A DNA stretch of 64,000 nt from Amycolatopsis decaplanina DSM 44594 (GCF_000342005.1 NZ_AOHO01000026.1:105958-169957), one strand, 5' to 3'; numbered from the stretch's first letter, positions 36,641 to 45,272 are shown. The notes: generated from the sequence alone by a model not told the origin. A program made the numbers and translations.

Positions 36641-38212
36641 TCACTTCCAGGACGGGAGCCACAACTCGGCGTTCCAGTGCTCGTTGGTGATCGCGTTGCC
36701 GTTGAGGATCGGCCACAACCAGGCGAAATTGGCCACGACGAGACCCACGTAGAGGGCGACGACGAGCATGCCGGTGCCCCGTCGTTCGAATCCGCGTTTC
36801 GCGCTGCCGAGGATTTGGCCGAGGATCAATGTCAACCCGAGCACCAGGAACGGCGCCAGCGGCGTCGCGTAGAAGTAGTACATCTGGCGGTCGAGGTTGG
36901 TGAACCACGGCAGGAACCCGGCCAGGTAGCCGACGAGCACGGCGACGTAGCGCCAGTCCGCGCGGAAGAACGACCGCCACACGCTCCAGCCGAGCATCGG
37001 CAGGGCCAGCCACCACATCGCCGGCGTCCCGATCAGCATCGTCGCCCGCACGCAGGTCGACTCGCCGCAGCCGGTCGCGTCCGTGCCGCCCGCGTACGCG
37101 TAGAGCATCGGCCGCAGCCCCATCGGCCAGGTCCACGGCTTCGACTCCCACGGATGCGGTTTGTCCTTGGGCGTCACCAGGTTCGCGTGGAAATCGAGGA
37201 CGTTCATCGAGTAGTCGCCGAGCGACCGCAACGCGGGAGGCATCCAGGCCCAGAAACCGGGATCGATGTCCTTGATCGCCACATAGTTGCGGTCGGTCGC
37301 GGTCTCGCTCGCGAACCAGGCCCAGTAACAGGCGAGATACACCAGGATCGGGATGACGACGATCGCCCACAGCGCGGGCAGCACGTCGCGGCGCAGCGTG
37401 CCGACCCACGGCCGCCGCACCCCCGCGGCCCGGCGCGCGGCCACGTCGAAGAAAACCGTGAGCAGGCCGAACGCGGCGATGTAGTAGAGCGCCGACCATT
37501 TGACGCCGAACGTCAGCCCGATCATCAGGCCGCCGGCGAACCGCCACCACCGGAAACCCAGCTTCGGGCCGAACCGGGACTCGCCGATCCAGCCTTCGCG
37601 GACGGCCACGGCGAGCCGCTGCCGCACCTGGTCGCGGTCGCACAGCACACAGGCGAACGCGGCGAGGACGAACAACGCGATGAAGATGTCGAGCATGCCC
37701 ATGCGTGACTGCAGGTGCAGCACACCGTCGCTGATCACCAGGATCCCGGCGACCGCGCCGAGCAGCGTAGAACGTGTGAGCCTCCGGGCGATCCGGATGG
37801 TGAGGAACACGATCAGCGTGCCTGCCAGCGCGGGCATGATCCGCCAGCCCCACGCGTTGTAGCCGAACAGCCATTCGCCGATCGCGATGAGGTGCTTCGC
37901 CAGCGGCGGGTGCACGATCAGCTCGTAGCCGTAGTTGTCTTCGTAACCGCCGTTGCGCAGCATCTGCCACGCCTGCGGGACATAGTGCTTCTCGTCGAAG
38001 ACGGGCGTGCCCTTGTCCGTGGGCGTGCCCAGGTTCTGGATCCGGACGATGCCGCCGATGAGCGTCAGCGCGAGCGTGACGATCCAGCCGCGCAGGCGGT
38101 CGGTCGGCATGCCGCGGCCGAGGAGGGTGGCCTCCCGGTCATTCGGTGGCCTGAGCGCGTCGACCGGATCCGGCCGCACGCTCTCGTTGTCACGGGTCAG
38201 CAGTGCGGTCAC
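36641..38212 (-). CDS. pmt: Protein O-mannosyltransferase (PMT, GT39)
   Basis: The 523-residue integral membrane protein transfers mannose from polyprenyl-phosphomannose to Ser/Thr of exported proteins. It shows the PMT pattern: the catalytic Asp-Glu in TPVFDEKHYVPQAW (first outer loop, after the first membrane helix), ELIVHPPLAKHLIAIGEWLF, about ten membrane helices, and the carboxy-terminal QMYYFYATPLAPFLVLGL. The position beside rsmI matches mycobacteria (Rv1002c). It starts at GTG, 8 nt after a TAGGAT box, and shares a 68-bp promoter region with rsmI. Confidence 0.92.
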   Translation of the reverse strand: MTALLTRDNESVRPDPVDALRPPNDREATLLGRGMPTDRLRGWIVTLALTLIGGIVRIQNLGTPTDKGTPVFDEKHYVPQAWQMLRNGGYEDNYGYELIVHPPLAKHLIAIGEWLFGYNAWGWRIMPALAGTLIVFLTIRIARRLTRSTLLGAVAGILVISDGVLHLQSRMGMLDIFIALFVLAAFACVLCDRDQVRQRLAVAVREGWIGESRFGPKLGFRWWRFAGGLMIGLTFGVKWSALYYIAAFGLLTVFFDVAARRAAGVRRPWVGTLRRDVLPALWAIVVIPILVYLACYWAWFASETATDRNYVAIKDIDPGFWAWMPPALRSLGDYSMNVLDFHANLVTPKDKPHPWESKPWTWPMGLRPMLYAYAGGTDATGCGESTCVRATMLIGTPAMWWLALPMLGWSVWRSFFRADWRYVAVLVGYLAGFLPWFTNLDRQMYYFYATPLAPFLVLGLTLILGQILGSAKRGFERRGTGMLVVALYVGLVVANFAWLWPILNGNAITNEHWNAELWLPSWK

Positions 38213-38220
38213 GGGGCATG

Positions 38221-38226
38221 ATCCTA
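38221..38226 (-). promoter_or_regulatory. -10-like hexamer TAGGAT for pmt
   Basis: On the minus strand TAGGAT ends 8 nt before the pmt GTG, consistent with a leaderless or nearly leaderless transcript. Confidence 0.4.
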
Positions 38227-38268
38227 CGGGCGGAAGAGTGAACTCGGTGTCCGGATCTGCGAACCGGT

Positions 38269-38274
38269 TAACCT
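38269..38274 (+). promoter_or_regulatory. -10-like hexamer TAACCT for rsmI
   Basis: TAACCT ends 6 nt before the rsmI ATG, with no ribosome site between, which points to a leaderless transcript. Confidence 0.45.
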
Positions 38275-38280
38275 TCGGGA

Positions 38281-39117
38281 ATGACCGAAGGACGCCTCGT
38301 GCTGGCAGCCACCCCGCTCGGAGACGTCCGTGACGCTTCGCCGCGCCTGTCCGAAGCCCTCGCGACGGCCGATGTGATCGCCGCCGAAGACACCCGGCGC
38401 CTGCGCTCCCTCACTGCTGCCCTCGCAGTCTCGCCGGTCGGGCGAGTGGTCAGCTTCTACGAGGACGTCGAAACCGCCCGCCTGCCGAAACTGCTCGAAT
38501 CGCTTCGAGCGGGGGAAACGGTGCTCCTCGTGACCGACGCGGGGATGCCGAGCGTTTCGGACCCCGGATTCCGCCTGGTGGCCGCCTGTGTCGAGGCGGA
38601 GGTGCCGGTGACCTGCCTGCCCGGCCCGTCCGCGGTGACCACGGCGCTCGCACTGTCCGGCCTGCCGTGTGACCGTTTCTGTTTCGAAGGTTTCGCTCCG
38701 CGCAAGCCCGGTGAACGCGCGAAATGGCTCGGTTCGCTGAAGGACGAGCCCCGCACGGCCGTGTTCTTCGAGTCTCCGCACCGCCTCGCGAGCACGCTCG
38801 CAGACGCCGCCGACATACTGGGCCCCGGCCGTCGTGCCGCCGTCTGCCGCGAACTGACCAAAACCTACGAAGAGGTCAAACGCGGCAGCCTGCCGGATTT
38901 GGCCGCCTGGGCCGCCGACGGGGTCAAGGGCGAGATCACCGTCGTTCTCGCGGGCGCGCCGCCGCGTTCGGTCAGCGTCGAGGACCTGGTCTCCGAGGTT
39001 TCTTCGCGGGTCTCGGCAGGCGAACGCCTCAAGTCCGCCGCCGCCGAGGTCGCCGAAGCCGCGGGGGTGTCGAAGAAGGAGCTCTACGACGCTGTTCTCG
39101 CGTCCCGTAAGAGCTAG
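38281..39117 (+). CDS. rsmI: 16S rRNA (cytidine(1402)-2'-O)-methyltransferase
   Basis: The 278-residue enzyme belongs to the tetrapyrrole methylase-fold RsmI family and methylates the ribose of C1402 in 16S rRNA. Diagnostic blocks are RLVLAATPLGDVRDASPRL, AAEDTRRLRSL, VLLVTDAGMPSVSDPGFRLV, CLPGPSAVTTALALSGLP, FFESPHRLASTL and CRELTKTYEEVKRG. Length is normal. It converges on the TetR gene with a 4-nt overlap. Confidence 0.95.
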   Translation: MTEGRLVLAATPLGDVRDASPRLSEALATADVIAAEDTRRLRSLTAALAVSPVGRVVSFYEDVETARLPKLLESLRAGETVLLVTDAGMPSVSDPGFRLVAACVEAEVPVTCLPGPSAVTTALALSGLPCDRFCFEGFAPRKPGERAKWLGSLKDEPRTAVFFESPHRLASTLADAADILGPGRRAAVCRELTKTYEEVKRGSLPDLAAWAADGVKGEITVVLAGAPPRSVSVEDLVSEVSSRVSAGERLKSAAAEVAEAAGVSKKELYDAVLASRKS

Positions 39118-39596
39118 GACAGCAAGGCCGTCACGGCCGCGTGCGCCTTCGCGGCATCGGGTTCGGCGCCGGTGATGACGTCCGTATAGATGAAGGACTC
39201 GCCGATCCGCACCAGCAGGTAGGCCAGGTCCTCGACCGGCAGTGGCGGGGTGAGTCGTCCGGCCTCGACCTCTTCGTCCAGGAATTCGCGCATCCTCGCG
39301 ATCGCGCGACTCTGCACCACGCTGGCCTTCGTCGTCAGGATCCGCAGCGCCCGCTCGGGCTCGTTGCGCAAGAACTCCCGGAACGGTTTCGAGCCGTTCA
39401 CGGTCCGGACGAAGGTGCCGACGAGCTCCGCGATCCCTTTCGCGCCGCGGCCGAGTTTGCCGGAAGCCCGCGCTTCGAAGACCTCCACGGTCATCGACCA
39501 CAGGATCTCGCCGAGCAGCTGATCCCGGCCGCCGACCCAGCGGTGCAGGGTGGCCCGGCTGATCCCCAGTTCGCCCGCGAGTTCACCCATGTCCAC
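39114..39596 (-). CDS. TetR-family regulator (QsdR-like), start uncertain
   Basis: The frame from the GTG at 39596 encodes 160 residues: the second half of a helix-turn-helix (ELAGELGISRATLHRWVGGR) and a ligand domain. The first DNA-binding helix is clearly encoded further upstream in the same frame (ALERQLTSPRPDALRAFAIA), reaching about 39700, but that stretch has no ATG, GTG or TTG before an in-frame TGA. A CTG at 39668 or a single-base error restoring the nearby ATG could supply the true start. It is divergent from the quinone oxidoreductase, with palindromic operators between. Confidence 0.7.
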   Translation of the reverse strand: MDMGELAGELGISRATLHRWVGGRDQLLGEILWSMTVEVFEARASGKLGRGAKGIAELVGTFVRTVNGSKPFREFLRNEPERALRILTTKASVVQSRAIARMREFLDEEVEAGRLTPPLPVEDLAYLLVRIGESFIYTDVITGAEPDAAKAHAAVTALLS

Positions 39597-39711
39597 CCGG
39601 CGCCCCTCCAGGAACCGGGCGCGCGCGATCGCGAACGCGCGCAGGGCGTCCGGGCGCGGCGAGGTCAGCTGTCGTTCGAGTGCGGTTTCGATGCGTGAAA
39701 CATATCACGTC

Positions 39712-39747
39712 ATGTCTCACAGATGAGACATATGCAAGAATGTCTCA
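39712..39747. promoter_or_regulatory. Operator cluster of three ATGTCTCA half-sites
   Basis: ATGTCTCA (39712-39719) faces TGAGACAT (39724-39731) across 4 bp, and a third half-site ATGTCTCA follows at 39740-39747. The two possible palindromes share the middle half-site. They lie between the TetR and oxidoreductase genes, so they are probably where the TetR protein controls both. Confidence 0.7.
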
Positions 39748-39767
39748 TCTCGACGAGGAGGATGCGG

Positions 39768-40727
39768 ATGCGCGCAGTTCAGGTGACCGAGTTCGGCGGA
39801 CCCGAGGTGCTCAACCTCGTCGACCTGCCCGATCCCGTTCCCGGCCCAGGCCAGCAGCTGGTGGAGGTCGACCGGATCGGCATCAACTACGCCGACACGC
39901 ACCAGGCCGAGAACTCGTACCTCGCGCCGAGCAAGCTCCCGCTCGTCCCCGGCGGCGAGGTCGTCGGCCGTGCCGCTGACGGTAAGCGTGTCGTCGCGCT
40001 GCTCAACGGCGGTGGCGGCTATGCCGAGCGCGCGGTGGCCGACGAGGTCACCAGCTTCGGCGTGCCCGACGGCGTCGACGACCTGACCGCGCTCTCCTTC
40101 ATCGTCCAGGGCACCACCGCCTCGCTCCTGCTGCGCAAGAGCGCCCACCTCGAACCCGGCGAATCCGTCGTCGTGCACGCGGCCGCGGGCGGGGTCGGCT
40201 CCATCGCCGTGCAGCTCGCGAAAGCCTGGGGAGCGAGCCGGGTCATCGCGACCGCCAGCAGCGACGAGAAGCGTGCCCTCGCCCTCGAACTCGGCGCCGA
40301 CGTCGCCATCGATTCGCGCGCCGAGAACATGACCGACGCGCTTCGCGAGGCGAACGGCGGCAAGCGCGTCGACATCGTGCTCGACATGACCGGCGGTACG
40401 GTCACGGACCAGAGCATCGCGGCTCTCGCGCCGTTCGGGCGTCTCGCGTTCTACGGCATGGCCAGCCGAGAGAACCCGAAACCGATCGAAGCCCGCAACC
40501 TTCTCGGGCACAGCACCACCGTGTCCGGGATGTGGCTGCCGCACGCCTTCAAGCTTCCCGGAAACGTCTTCGGCCGCACGCTCGACGAGCTTTTCGAGCT
40601 GGCCCTCGCCGGCCGGATCCGCGCTGTCGCCGGTGGCGAGTACGCGCTGTCCGACGCGCGCGCCGCCCACGAAGCCCTGCGCTCGCGCGGCACGATGGGC
40701 AAGCTGCTGCTGGACCCCGCCAAGTAG
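39768..40727 (+). CDS. Zinc-independent quinone oxidoreductase / NADPH alcohol dehydrogenase (MDR family)
   Basis: The 319-residue protein has a GroES-like domain (QVTEFGGPEVLNLVDLPDP onward) and an NADPH-binding domain with HAAAGGVGSIAVQLAKAWGA and ATASSDEKRALALELGADV. Zinc-ligand cysteines are absent, as in quinone oxidoreductases. I choose the ATG at 39768, which has GAGGAGG 7 nt upstream, over the ATG two codons earlier that touches the ribosome site. Divergence from a TetR regulator with shared operators suggests induction by a quinone or reactive electrophile. Confidence 0.9.
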   Translation: MRAVQVTEFGGPEVLNLVDLPDPVPGPGQQLVEVDRIGINYADTHQAENSYLAPSKLPLVPGGEVVGRAADGKRVVALLNGGGGYAERAVADEVTSFGVPDGVDDLTALSFIVQGTTASLLLRKSAHLEPGESVVVHAAAGGVGSIAVQLAKAWGASRVIATASSDEKRALALELGADVAIDSRAENMTDALREANGGKRVDIVLDMTGGTVTDQSIAALAPFGRLAFYGMASRENPKPIEARNLLGHSTTVSGMWLPHAFKLPGNVFGRTLDELFELALAGRIRAVAGGEYALSDARAAHEALRSRGTMGKLLLDPAK

Positions 40728-40728
40728 C

Positions 40729-42078
40729 TCAGCCGAGCAGGCGCTCCAGCGGAGCGGACTTGTGCAGGCATTCCTGCCATTCCGCTTCGCTGTCGGAGTC
40801 GGCGGTGATCCCGCCGCCGACTCCGAGCGCGATCGTGCCTTCGTGGATTTCGAAGGTTCTGATCGCGACGTTCAATTCCAGCCCGGCGATCGGCGAAGCG
40901 AGCCCGATCGCGCCCGTGTAGACGCCGCGCGCGGTGGGCTCCAGCTCGGCGATCAGATCCAACGCGCGGATCTTCGGCGCGCCCGTCACCGAACCCGGCG
41001 GGAACGTGGCCGCGAGCAGTGCCGCGTCGTCGATCCCGTCGGCGAGTGATCCCTCCACAGTGGATTCGAGATGCCAGACCCCCGGCGCGGGCCGGACCTC
41101 GAGCAGTTCGGGAACACGCACGGTGCCGACGGCGCATACCCGGCCGAGATCATTGCGGACGAGATCGGTGATCATCACGTTCTCGGCGACGTCCTTGGTG
41201 GATTCCCGCAGCCGCCGCGCGAGGTGTTCGTCAGAGGCGTTCCTCCGCGGCAGAGTGCCCTTGATCGGCGTCGACCGGACGCGTCGACCATGCCTGGCAA
41301 GGAAAAGCTCAGGAGAGAACGACACGATCGAACCCCAGTCGCCGGCGACGAACGCTGCCCGGCGGGCTCCCAGACAACGCGTGCCCTCGGCGAACAACGC
41401 GATCGGATCGCCGGTGAACACTCCGCTGAAGCGGGCACAGATGTTCGCCTGGAACAGCTCACCGGCTTCGATCGCGTGCACGCACGCCTTGACAGCGTCG
41501 TAGTGCTCAGACGGAAGCGGACGCGACAACGGGCCGGAACTCCAGGTCGTCACCTCGGGGAGCTCGGCGAGCGCGGATTCCACCGCGGACACTTCATCGA
41601 CCGGATCCGGATCCCCGTCGGGAACCAGAGCTTCGAACCACCACGAACCGTCCGCGTCCAGCCGAAGAACCCGGTCGACCCAGCCCCACGCGGCGGGCGG
41701 AAGCGCCCCGGAACGGCCCGAGGGATCGGTCAAGTCGTAACCCAGGTAACCGAACCAGCCGCCCCCCACCGCTCCGGGCAGCGCGTCGCGGACGATAGGC
41801 ATCCGAGTGGGGATCGCGAACGCTTCGGCCGCATCCCGGACAGGCGTCAGGGCAGCGTTAAGCGCGATGACCGCGCGTGAAGAGAACCACTCTCCGCAAA
41901 GTGCGGCGGGCGGCGCGAGCCCGAGCTTCTCGGCGCGTACTCCAAGAATCGCCAGCGCCCGTTCGGGCCCGACGTCCGTCCGCAGCCTCCGGCACATCAA
42001 CCGCACGCGACATTGTCCCCGCTCGGGTGGCCGGAGACGCAAGCCGCGTCCACCGGAAAGTGAGATCCGCGACCACAT
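40729..42078 (-). CDS. pabB: Aminodeoxychorismate synthase component I
   Basis: The protein of about 449 residues makes 4-amino-4-deoxychorismate for folate synthesis. It has the chorismate-binding core: IEAGELFQANICARFSG, STPIKGTLPRR, DLVRNDLGRVCAVGTV, LESTVEGSL, FPPGSVTGAPKIRALDLIAE, and GVGGGITADSDSEAEWQEC. The DNDLGR and PIKGT-type blocks point to PabB or the related TrpE; PabB fits the mycobacterial gene order (Rv1005c). The start is uncertain: the ATG at 42078 is the first, and an internal ATG at 41997 is also possible. It ends 2 bp after the convergent oxidoreductase gene. Confidence 0.87.
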   Translation of the reverse strand: MWSRISLSGGRGLRLRPPERGQCRVRLMCRRLRTDVGPERALAILGVRAEKLGLAPPAALCGEWFSSRAVIALNAALTPVRDAAEAFAIPTRMPIVRDALPGAVGGGWFGYLGYDLTDPSGRSGALPPAAWGWVDRVLRLDADGSWWFEALVPDGDPDPVDEVSAVESALAELPEVTTWSSGPLSRPLPSEHYDAVKACVHAIEAGELFQANICARFSGVFTGDPIALFAEGTRCLGARRAAFVAGDWGSIVSFSPELFLARHGRRVRSTPIKGTLPRRNASDEHLARRLRESTKDVAENVMITDLVRNDLGRVCAVGTVRVPELLEVRPAPGVWHLESTVEGSLADGIDDAALLAATFPPGSVTGAPKIRALDLIAELEPTARGVYTGAIGLASPIAGLELNVAIRTFEIHEGTIALGVGGGITADSDSEAEWQECLHKSAPLERLLG

Positions 42079-42115
42079 GGTGACATCTTGCACACCCGTC
42101 GTCACGGAGTGAGCA

Positions 42116-42736
42116 CTACAAGAGCACGTCCGCGAGCTTGAAGGGATAGACCACGGCGTCCTGCGCGATCGGACCGTCCACACCGGGCAACCCAGTGCCG
42201 AAACCGTGCTGATGCAATCCCAGCCGCGAGTGGAACCACCCCGGTCTTCCCGGGATTTCGTTGTGCCTGACCAGCCACAACACCACTTCGCTGTCCGCCC
42301 ACTTGTCCGGCCGCAAGCGGCTCGTCCAGCAGTCGAGTCCCGCGTACACCAGAACGCGTTCGACGCGTGCCGCGTGCCTGACGTGTTTGATCCACGCCTT
42401 GATGAACCGGTCGTCGACGCTGGGTGCCTCCACCTCGAGCGCGGGCGCGAGCGAACCGGGAGCGAAGGCGCCGAGAGCGCTCGCCGTCCGCACGAAATGG
42501 TCGGCTTGGTCATGGACGGCGCCAGGGCGTGCGTAGTGCCGTGCGCCGGTGTGGATACCCACGTGCTGTGCACCGGTCAGATTGCGTTCCGCCGCGGCGT
42601 CCCGCCAGTTGGTGTTTTCGGTGACGGTGATCGACGCGAACCGGATGTCGGCGCCACGCACCGCCGCCCAATCCGACACCGTCTCATGGTGGGACAGGGT
42701 GACGCCGTGCTCACCTTCCGGATCGATCAAACTCAC
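42116..42736 (-). CDS. GH25 lysozyme-like protein, cytosolic form
   Basis: The protein of about 206 residues has the GH25 muramidase barrel pattern: HGVTLSHHETVSDWAAVRGA, IRFASITVTENTNWRD, GIHTGARHYARPG, PALEVEAPS and VLVYAGLDCW. In active GH25 enzymes the third strand reads D-x-E; here it is Glu-Val-Glu, and no signal peptide is seen, so activity and location are doubtful. The start is the GTG at 42736; codons further upstream are part of a terminator hairpin. It lies just downstream of the DrrAB-type exporter operon and upstream of pabB. Confidence 0.65.
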   Translation of the reverse strand: MSLIDPEGEHGVTLSHHETVSDWAAVRGADIRFASITVTENTNWRDAAAERNLTGAQHVGIHTGARHYARPGAVHDQADHFVRTASALGAFAPGSLAPALEVEAPSVDDRFIKAWIKHVRHAARVERVLVYAGLDCWTSRLRPDKWADSEVVLWLVRHNEIPGRPGWFHSRLGLHQHGFGTGLPGVDGPIAQDAVVYPFKLADVLL

Positions 42737-42762
42737 CCACCTCGAATTTTCGCCACAGTACG

Positions 42763-42813
42763 ACCGAAAGGTCACCCTACGTCCGCGGAGCGGCCGCAAG
42801 GTGGCCTTTCGGT
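42763..42813 (-). terminator. Terminator after the ABC permease gene
   Basis: The arms ACCGAAAGGTCACC (42763-42776) and GGTGGCCTTTCGGT (42800-42813) pair with a single G-U, enclosing 23 nt. It sits 11 bp after the permease stop, between it and the GH25-like gene. The rpfB terminator uses a similar AAGGTCACC/GGTGGCCTT pattern. Confidence 0.65.
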
Positions 42814-42823
42814 ACAGCGTGTC

Positions 42824-43588
42824 TCAGGCGTTTTCGCGTTGGAACGTCCGTGAGCCCCACCAGACGGCCAGAACGGCCATGACCAGCACCACGACGCTCC
42901 CGGTGAACAGCGCGTCCATCGAGAAGTCGCCGCGGAAACTGTTCCGCTCGACATCCACCACGTGCCGGAACGGATTGATGCGGGAAATCGTGTACAGCCA
43001 ATCCGGCGCCGAGCCCGCGGTGATCGGGATCAGGATTCCGGAAAGCAGCAGCAACGGCATGAGAACCGCGTTGAGCAAAGCCGGGAAGGCGTCTTCGCTC
43101 TTGAGGGTCAGTGCCAACGCGTACGAGCACGACGCCAAGGTGATCGACAGAAGAAAGACGATCACCAGGCTGAGCACGACGCCACCGAACGGCGCGTTCA
43201 GGTCGAAGACCAGATACGCCAGCGCGATGATGAGCAAGGCCTGGACCACGGTCTGCAGCGCGTTGGCGAGCACCTTGCCCAGCAACAACGCCACCCGGCT
43301 CACCGGCGTGACCCGCATCCGCTCGACGACACCCGAGCGGAACTCCGCGAGAAGCCCGAACCCGACGAAAGAGCTGCCGAACAGCGCGAGCTGCGCGATG
43401 ATCGCCGGGGTGAAGATCATCCAGCCGTCCACATCGGACAGGCCTTGCGCGTTGAGCGCCTTCACCAGAAGCGGTCCGAAGAAGAACAAATAGAGGAGCG
43501 GCTGCATGATGCCGATGGCGAGCCACGTCGGGTTGCGCAACGCCGCGAGCATGTCACGGCGGAAGATCAACCAGGTGTCATGCAACAT
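42824..43588 (-). CDS. ABC-2 type permease (DrrB-like)
   Basis: The 254-residue membrane protein has six hydrophobic segments and the ABC-2 permease features: DTWLIFRRDMLAALRNPTWL at the amino end, RSGVVERMRVTPVSRVALLL between helices, and the late block LLLSGILIPITAG followed by ISRINPFRHVVDVERNSF. It forms the channel of a DrrAB-type drug or lipid exporter with the ATPase, whose gene overlaps its start by 11 nt. Expression is probably controlled by the PadR gene upstream. Confidence 0.9.
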   Translation of the reverse strand: MLHDTWLIFRRDMLAALRNPTWLAIGIMQPLLYLFFFGPLLVKALNAQGLSDVDGWMIFTPAIIAQLALFGSSFVGFGLLAEFRSGVVERMRVTPVSRVALLLGKVLANALQTVVQALLIIALAYLVFDLNAPFGGVVLSLVIVFLLSITLASCSYALALTLKSEDAFPALLNAVLMPLLLLSGILIPITAGSAPDWLYTISRINPFRHVVDVERNSFRGDFSMDALFTGSVVVLVMAVLAVWWGSRTFQRENA

Positions 43589-44591
43589 GCGTGGACTCCT
43601 TCTCCTCCGCGGCGGCGTCGACCGGCGCGCCCTCTTCGGCGTCTCGCAGGCTCCGGCCCGTCAGGGTCAGGAACACATCGTCGAGCGTCGGCCGGTGCAC
43701 CTGCATGGACGCCATCGCGATGCCCCGCGCGTCCAGCGTCCGAAGCAGTTCAGGCATCGCGGTGTCCCCGCGCGGCACCCGGAAACGCACAGTGCCGTCG
43801 GCGACGGTCATCTCGTGTGCCCCTTCGAGACGGCCCGCGATCTCCGCGGTCTCCGCCGCCGATTCCGGTGAGACCCCGATGACGACACTGTCGCCGGAAA
43901 CCCTCGCCTTCAACGAGTCCGGCGTGCCTTCGGCGACGATCTTCCCGTCGTCGATGACGATCAGCCGGTCTGAGAGCGCGTCGGCCTCGTCGAGGTAGTG
44001 CGTGGTCAAGAAGACCGTCACTCCCTGCTCGTCGCGCAGCCTGCGGATGTGGTCCCACAGATTGGCCCGGCTCTGCGGATCGAGCCCCGTCGACGGTTCG
44101 TCGAGGAAGACGAGACCGGGCGAGTGGATCAGCCCGAGCGCGATGTCGAGCCGGCGGCGCTGCCCGCCCGACAGGGTCGCGGTCGCCCGCTGGTCCAGCC
44201 CGGCCAAGTCCAGTTGCTCGGCGAGAACGGCCCCGCGTGCGAGCGCGTCCGCCTTGCTCATCCGGTACAGGCGGCCCTGGAACTCGATCTCCTCGACGAC
44301 CTTGCTCGCCGGCGCGGTGCCGCCGCCCTGGGCGACATAGCCGATCCGCCGGCGCACCCCCAGCGGGTCGGCGAGCAGGTCACAGCCGCCGACCGTCGCC
44401 TCACCGGCGGTGGGCTTGAGGAGCGTCGTCAGCATGCGCAGGGTCGTGGTCTTCCCCGCGCCGTTCGGTCCGAGGAAGCCGACCAGTTCTCCGGCCGACA
44501 CGTCGAGATCGACGCCTTTGACGGCGTGGACCTCGCCCCCATTGCGGCCCTTGCGACGGAAGCGCCGCTCAAGGCCGCGTGCCTTGATCAT
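43578..44591 (-). CDS. ABC transporter ATPase (DrrA-like)
   Basis: The 337-residue ATPase has Walker A GPNGAGKTT, the signature LSGGQRRRLDIALGL, Walker B LVFLDEPSTGLD, the switch His in LTTHYLDEADAL, and the DrrA-type carboxy domain ending in a THRPTLDDVFL-like block (HRPTLDDVFLTLTGRSL). It powers the adjacent ABC-2 permease. Two palindromic sites lie in the 87 bp between it and the PadR stop. Confidence 0.93.
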   Translation of the reverse strand: MIKARGLERRFRRKGRNGGEVHAVKGVDLDVSAGELVGFLGPNGAGKTTTLRMLTTLLKPTAGEATVGGCDLLADPLGVRRRIGYVAQGGGTAPASKVVEEIEFQGRLYRMSKADALARGAVLAEQLDLAGLDQRATATLSGGQRRRLDIALGLIHSPGLVFLDEPSTGLDPQSRANLWDHIRRLRDEQGVTVFLTTHYLDEADALSDRLIVIDDGKIVAEGTPDSLKARVSGDSVVIGVSPESAAETAEIAGRLEGAHEMTVADGTVRFRVPRGDTAMPELLRTLDARGIAMASMQVHRPTLDDVFLTLTGRSLRDAEEGAPVDAAAEEKESTHVA

Positions 44592-44612
44592 GTCTGCTCC
44601 TTTCGGTGCTCA

Positions 44613-44632
44613 ACTAGTCAAGTTTGACTAGT
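44613..44632. promoter_or_regulatory. Perfect 20-bp palindrome, likely PadR operator
   Basis: ACTAGTCAAGTTTGACTAGT has perfect 9-bp arms around GT and sits 21 bp upstream of the DrrA-type start. It resembles the weaker site at 44665-44683, so both are likely bound by the PadR-family regulator encoded just upstream. Confidence 0.7.
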
Positions 44633-44664
44633 GGCTGGACGCACTGTGCCCTAGGAGTCGTTCC

Positions 44665-44683
44665 ATAGTCAAATTTGATTACT
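44665..44683. promoter_or_regulatory. Second, imperfect operator copy
   Basis: ATAGTCAAATTTGATTACT repeats the TAGTCAA-N2-TTGA core of the palindrome at 44613-44632. It overlaps the last codons of the PadR gene. Confidence 0.55.
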
Positions 44684-45272
44684 TGGGCGGTGCGCCGAAC
44701 ACGGCTTCGTCGTCGCCTTCGCCCGCCATCACGTACTCGCCGGCTTCAAGACGGCCGATCAAGTCCCTCATCCAGGTCACGTTCGCTTCCGCGTGCACGC
44801 TCCACAGGCGGTACAGCTCACTCACATGGGGCGGTTTACCCAGGTCGACGGCGTGTTCACGAGCGTAATGGGTCGACTGGGCGTGCGCTTCCATATTGGC
44901 CAGCTGCTGTTTCAGTAGAGCCAGTACCTGTGCGCGGGGCAGGGTCGGCATGAACGTGACCGCCGCCGACAGCGAGTACCCGGTCGCGTCGTCGCTCGAC
45001 AACGCCCTGCCGAGTTGTACGAGGAACTCGGTCTCTCCGTCTTCAGTCAGCCTGTATGCGATCCGGTCGGGCCCGCCGCCCGCCTCGACGTCCTCGACCT
45101 GCTCCAGAAGGCCTTCGGTGGTCATCTTCTTCAGCGCGTGATAAATCGAACCCGGCTGGACATTGCCCCACTTGTCGGCCGCCCACGAGAGAAGTTCGCG
45201 CCGGACCTGGTAGCCGTGTGCCTTCCCGTACATGCGCACGACACCCAGCACCAGCAGACGCGTGGCGGACAC
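44679..45272 (-). CDS. PadR-family transcriptional regulator
   Basis: The 197-residue protein has an amino-terminal PadR winged helix (ATRLLVLGVVRMYGKAHGYQ, then GNVQPGSIYHALKKMTTEGL and YRLTEDGETEF) and a carboxy-terminal helical dimerisation domain (LLKQQLANMEAHAQSTHYAR). The GTG at 45272 has GGAGG about 5 nt upstream, better than the earlier ATG in the same frame. PadR proteins often repress adjacent ABC exporters until a toxic compound binds; here the DrrAB pair follows 87 bp downstream with two operators between. Confidence 0.88.
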   Translation of the reverse strand: MSATRLLVLGVVRMYGKAHGYQVRRELLSWAADKWGNVQPGSIYHALKKMTTEGLLEQVEDVEAGGGPDRIAYRLTEDGETEFLVQLGRALSSDDATGYSLSAAVTFMPTLPRAQVLALLKQQLANMEAHAQSTHYAREHAVDLGKPPHVSELYRLWSVHAEANVTWMRDLIGRLEAGEYVMAGEGDDEAVFGAPPK

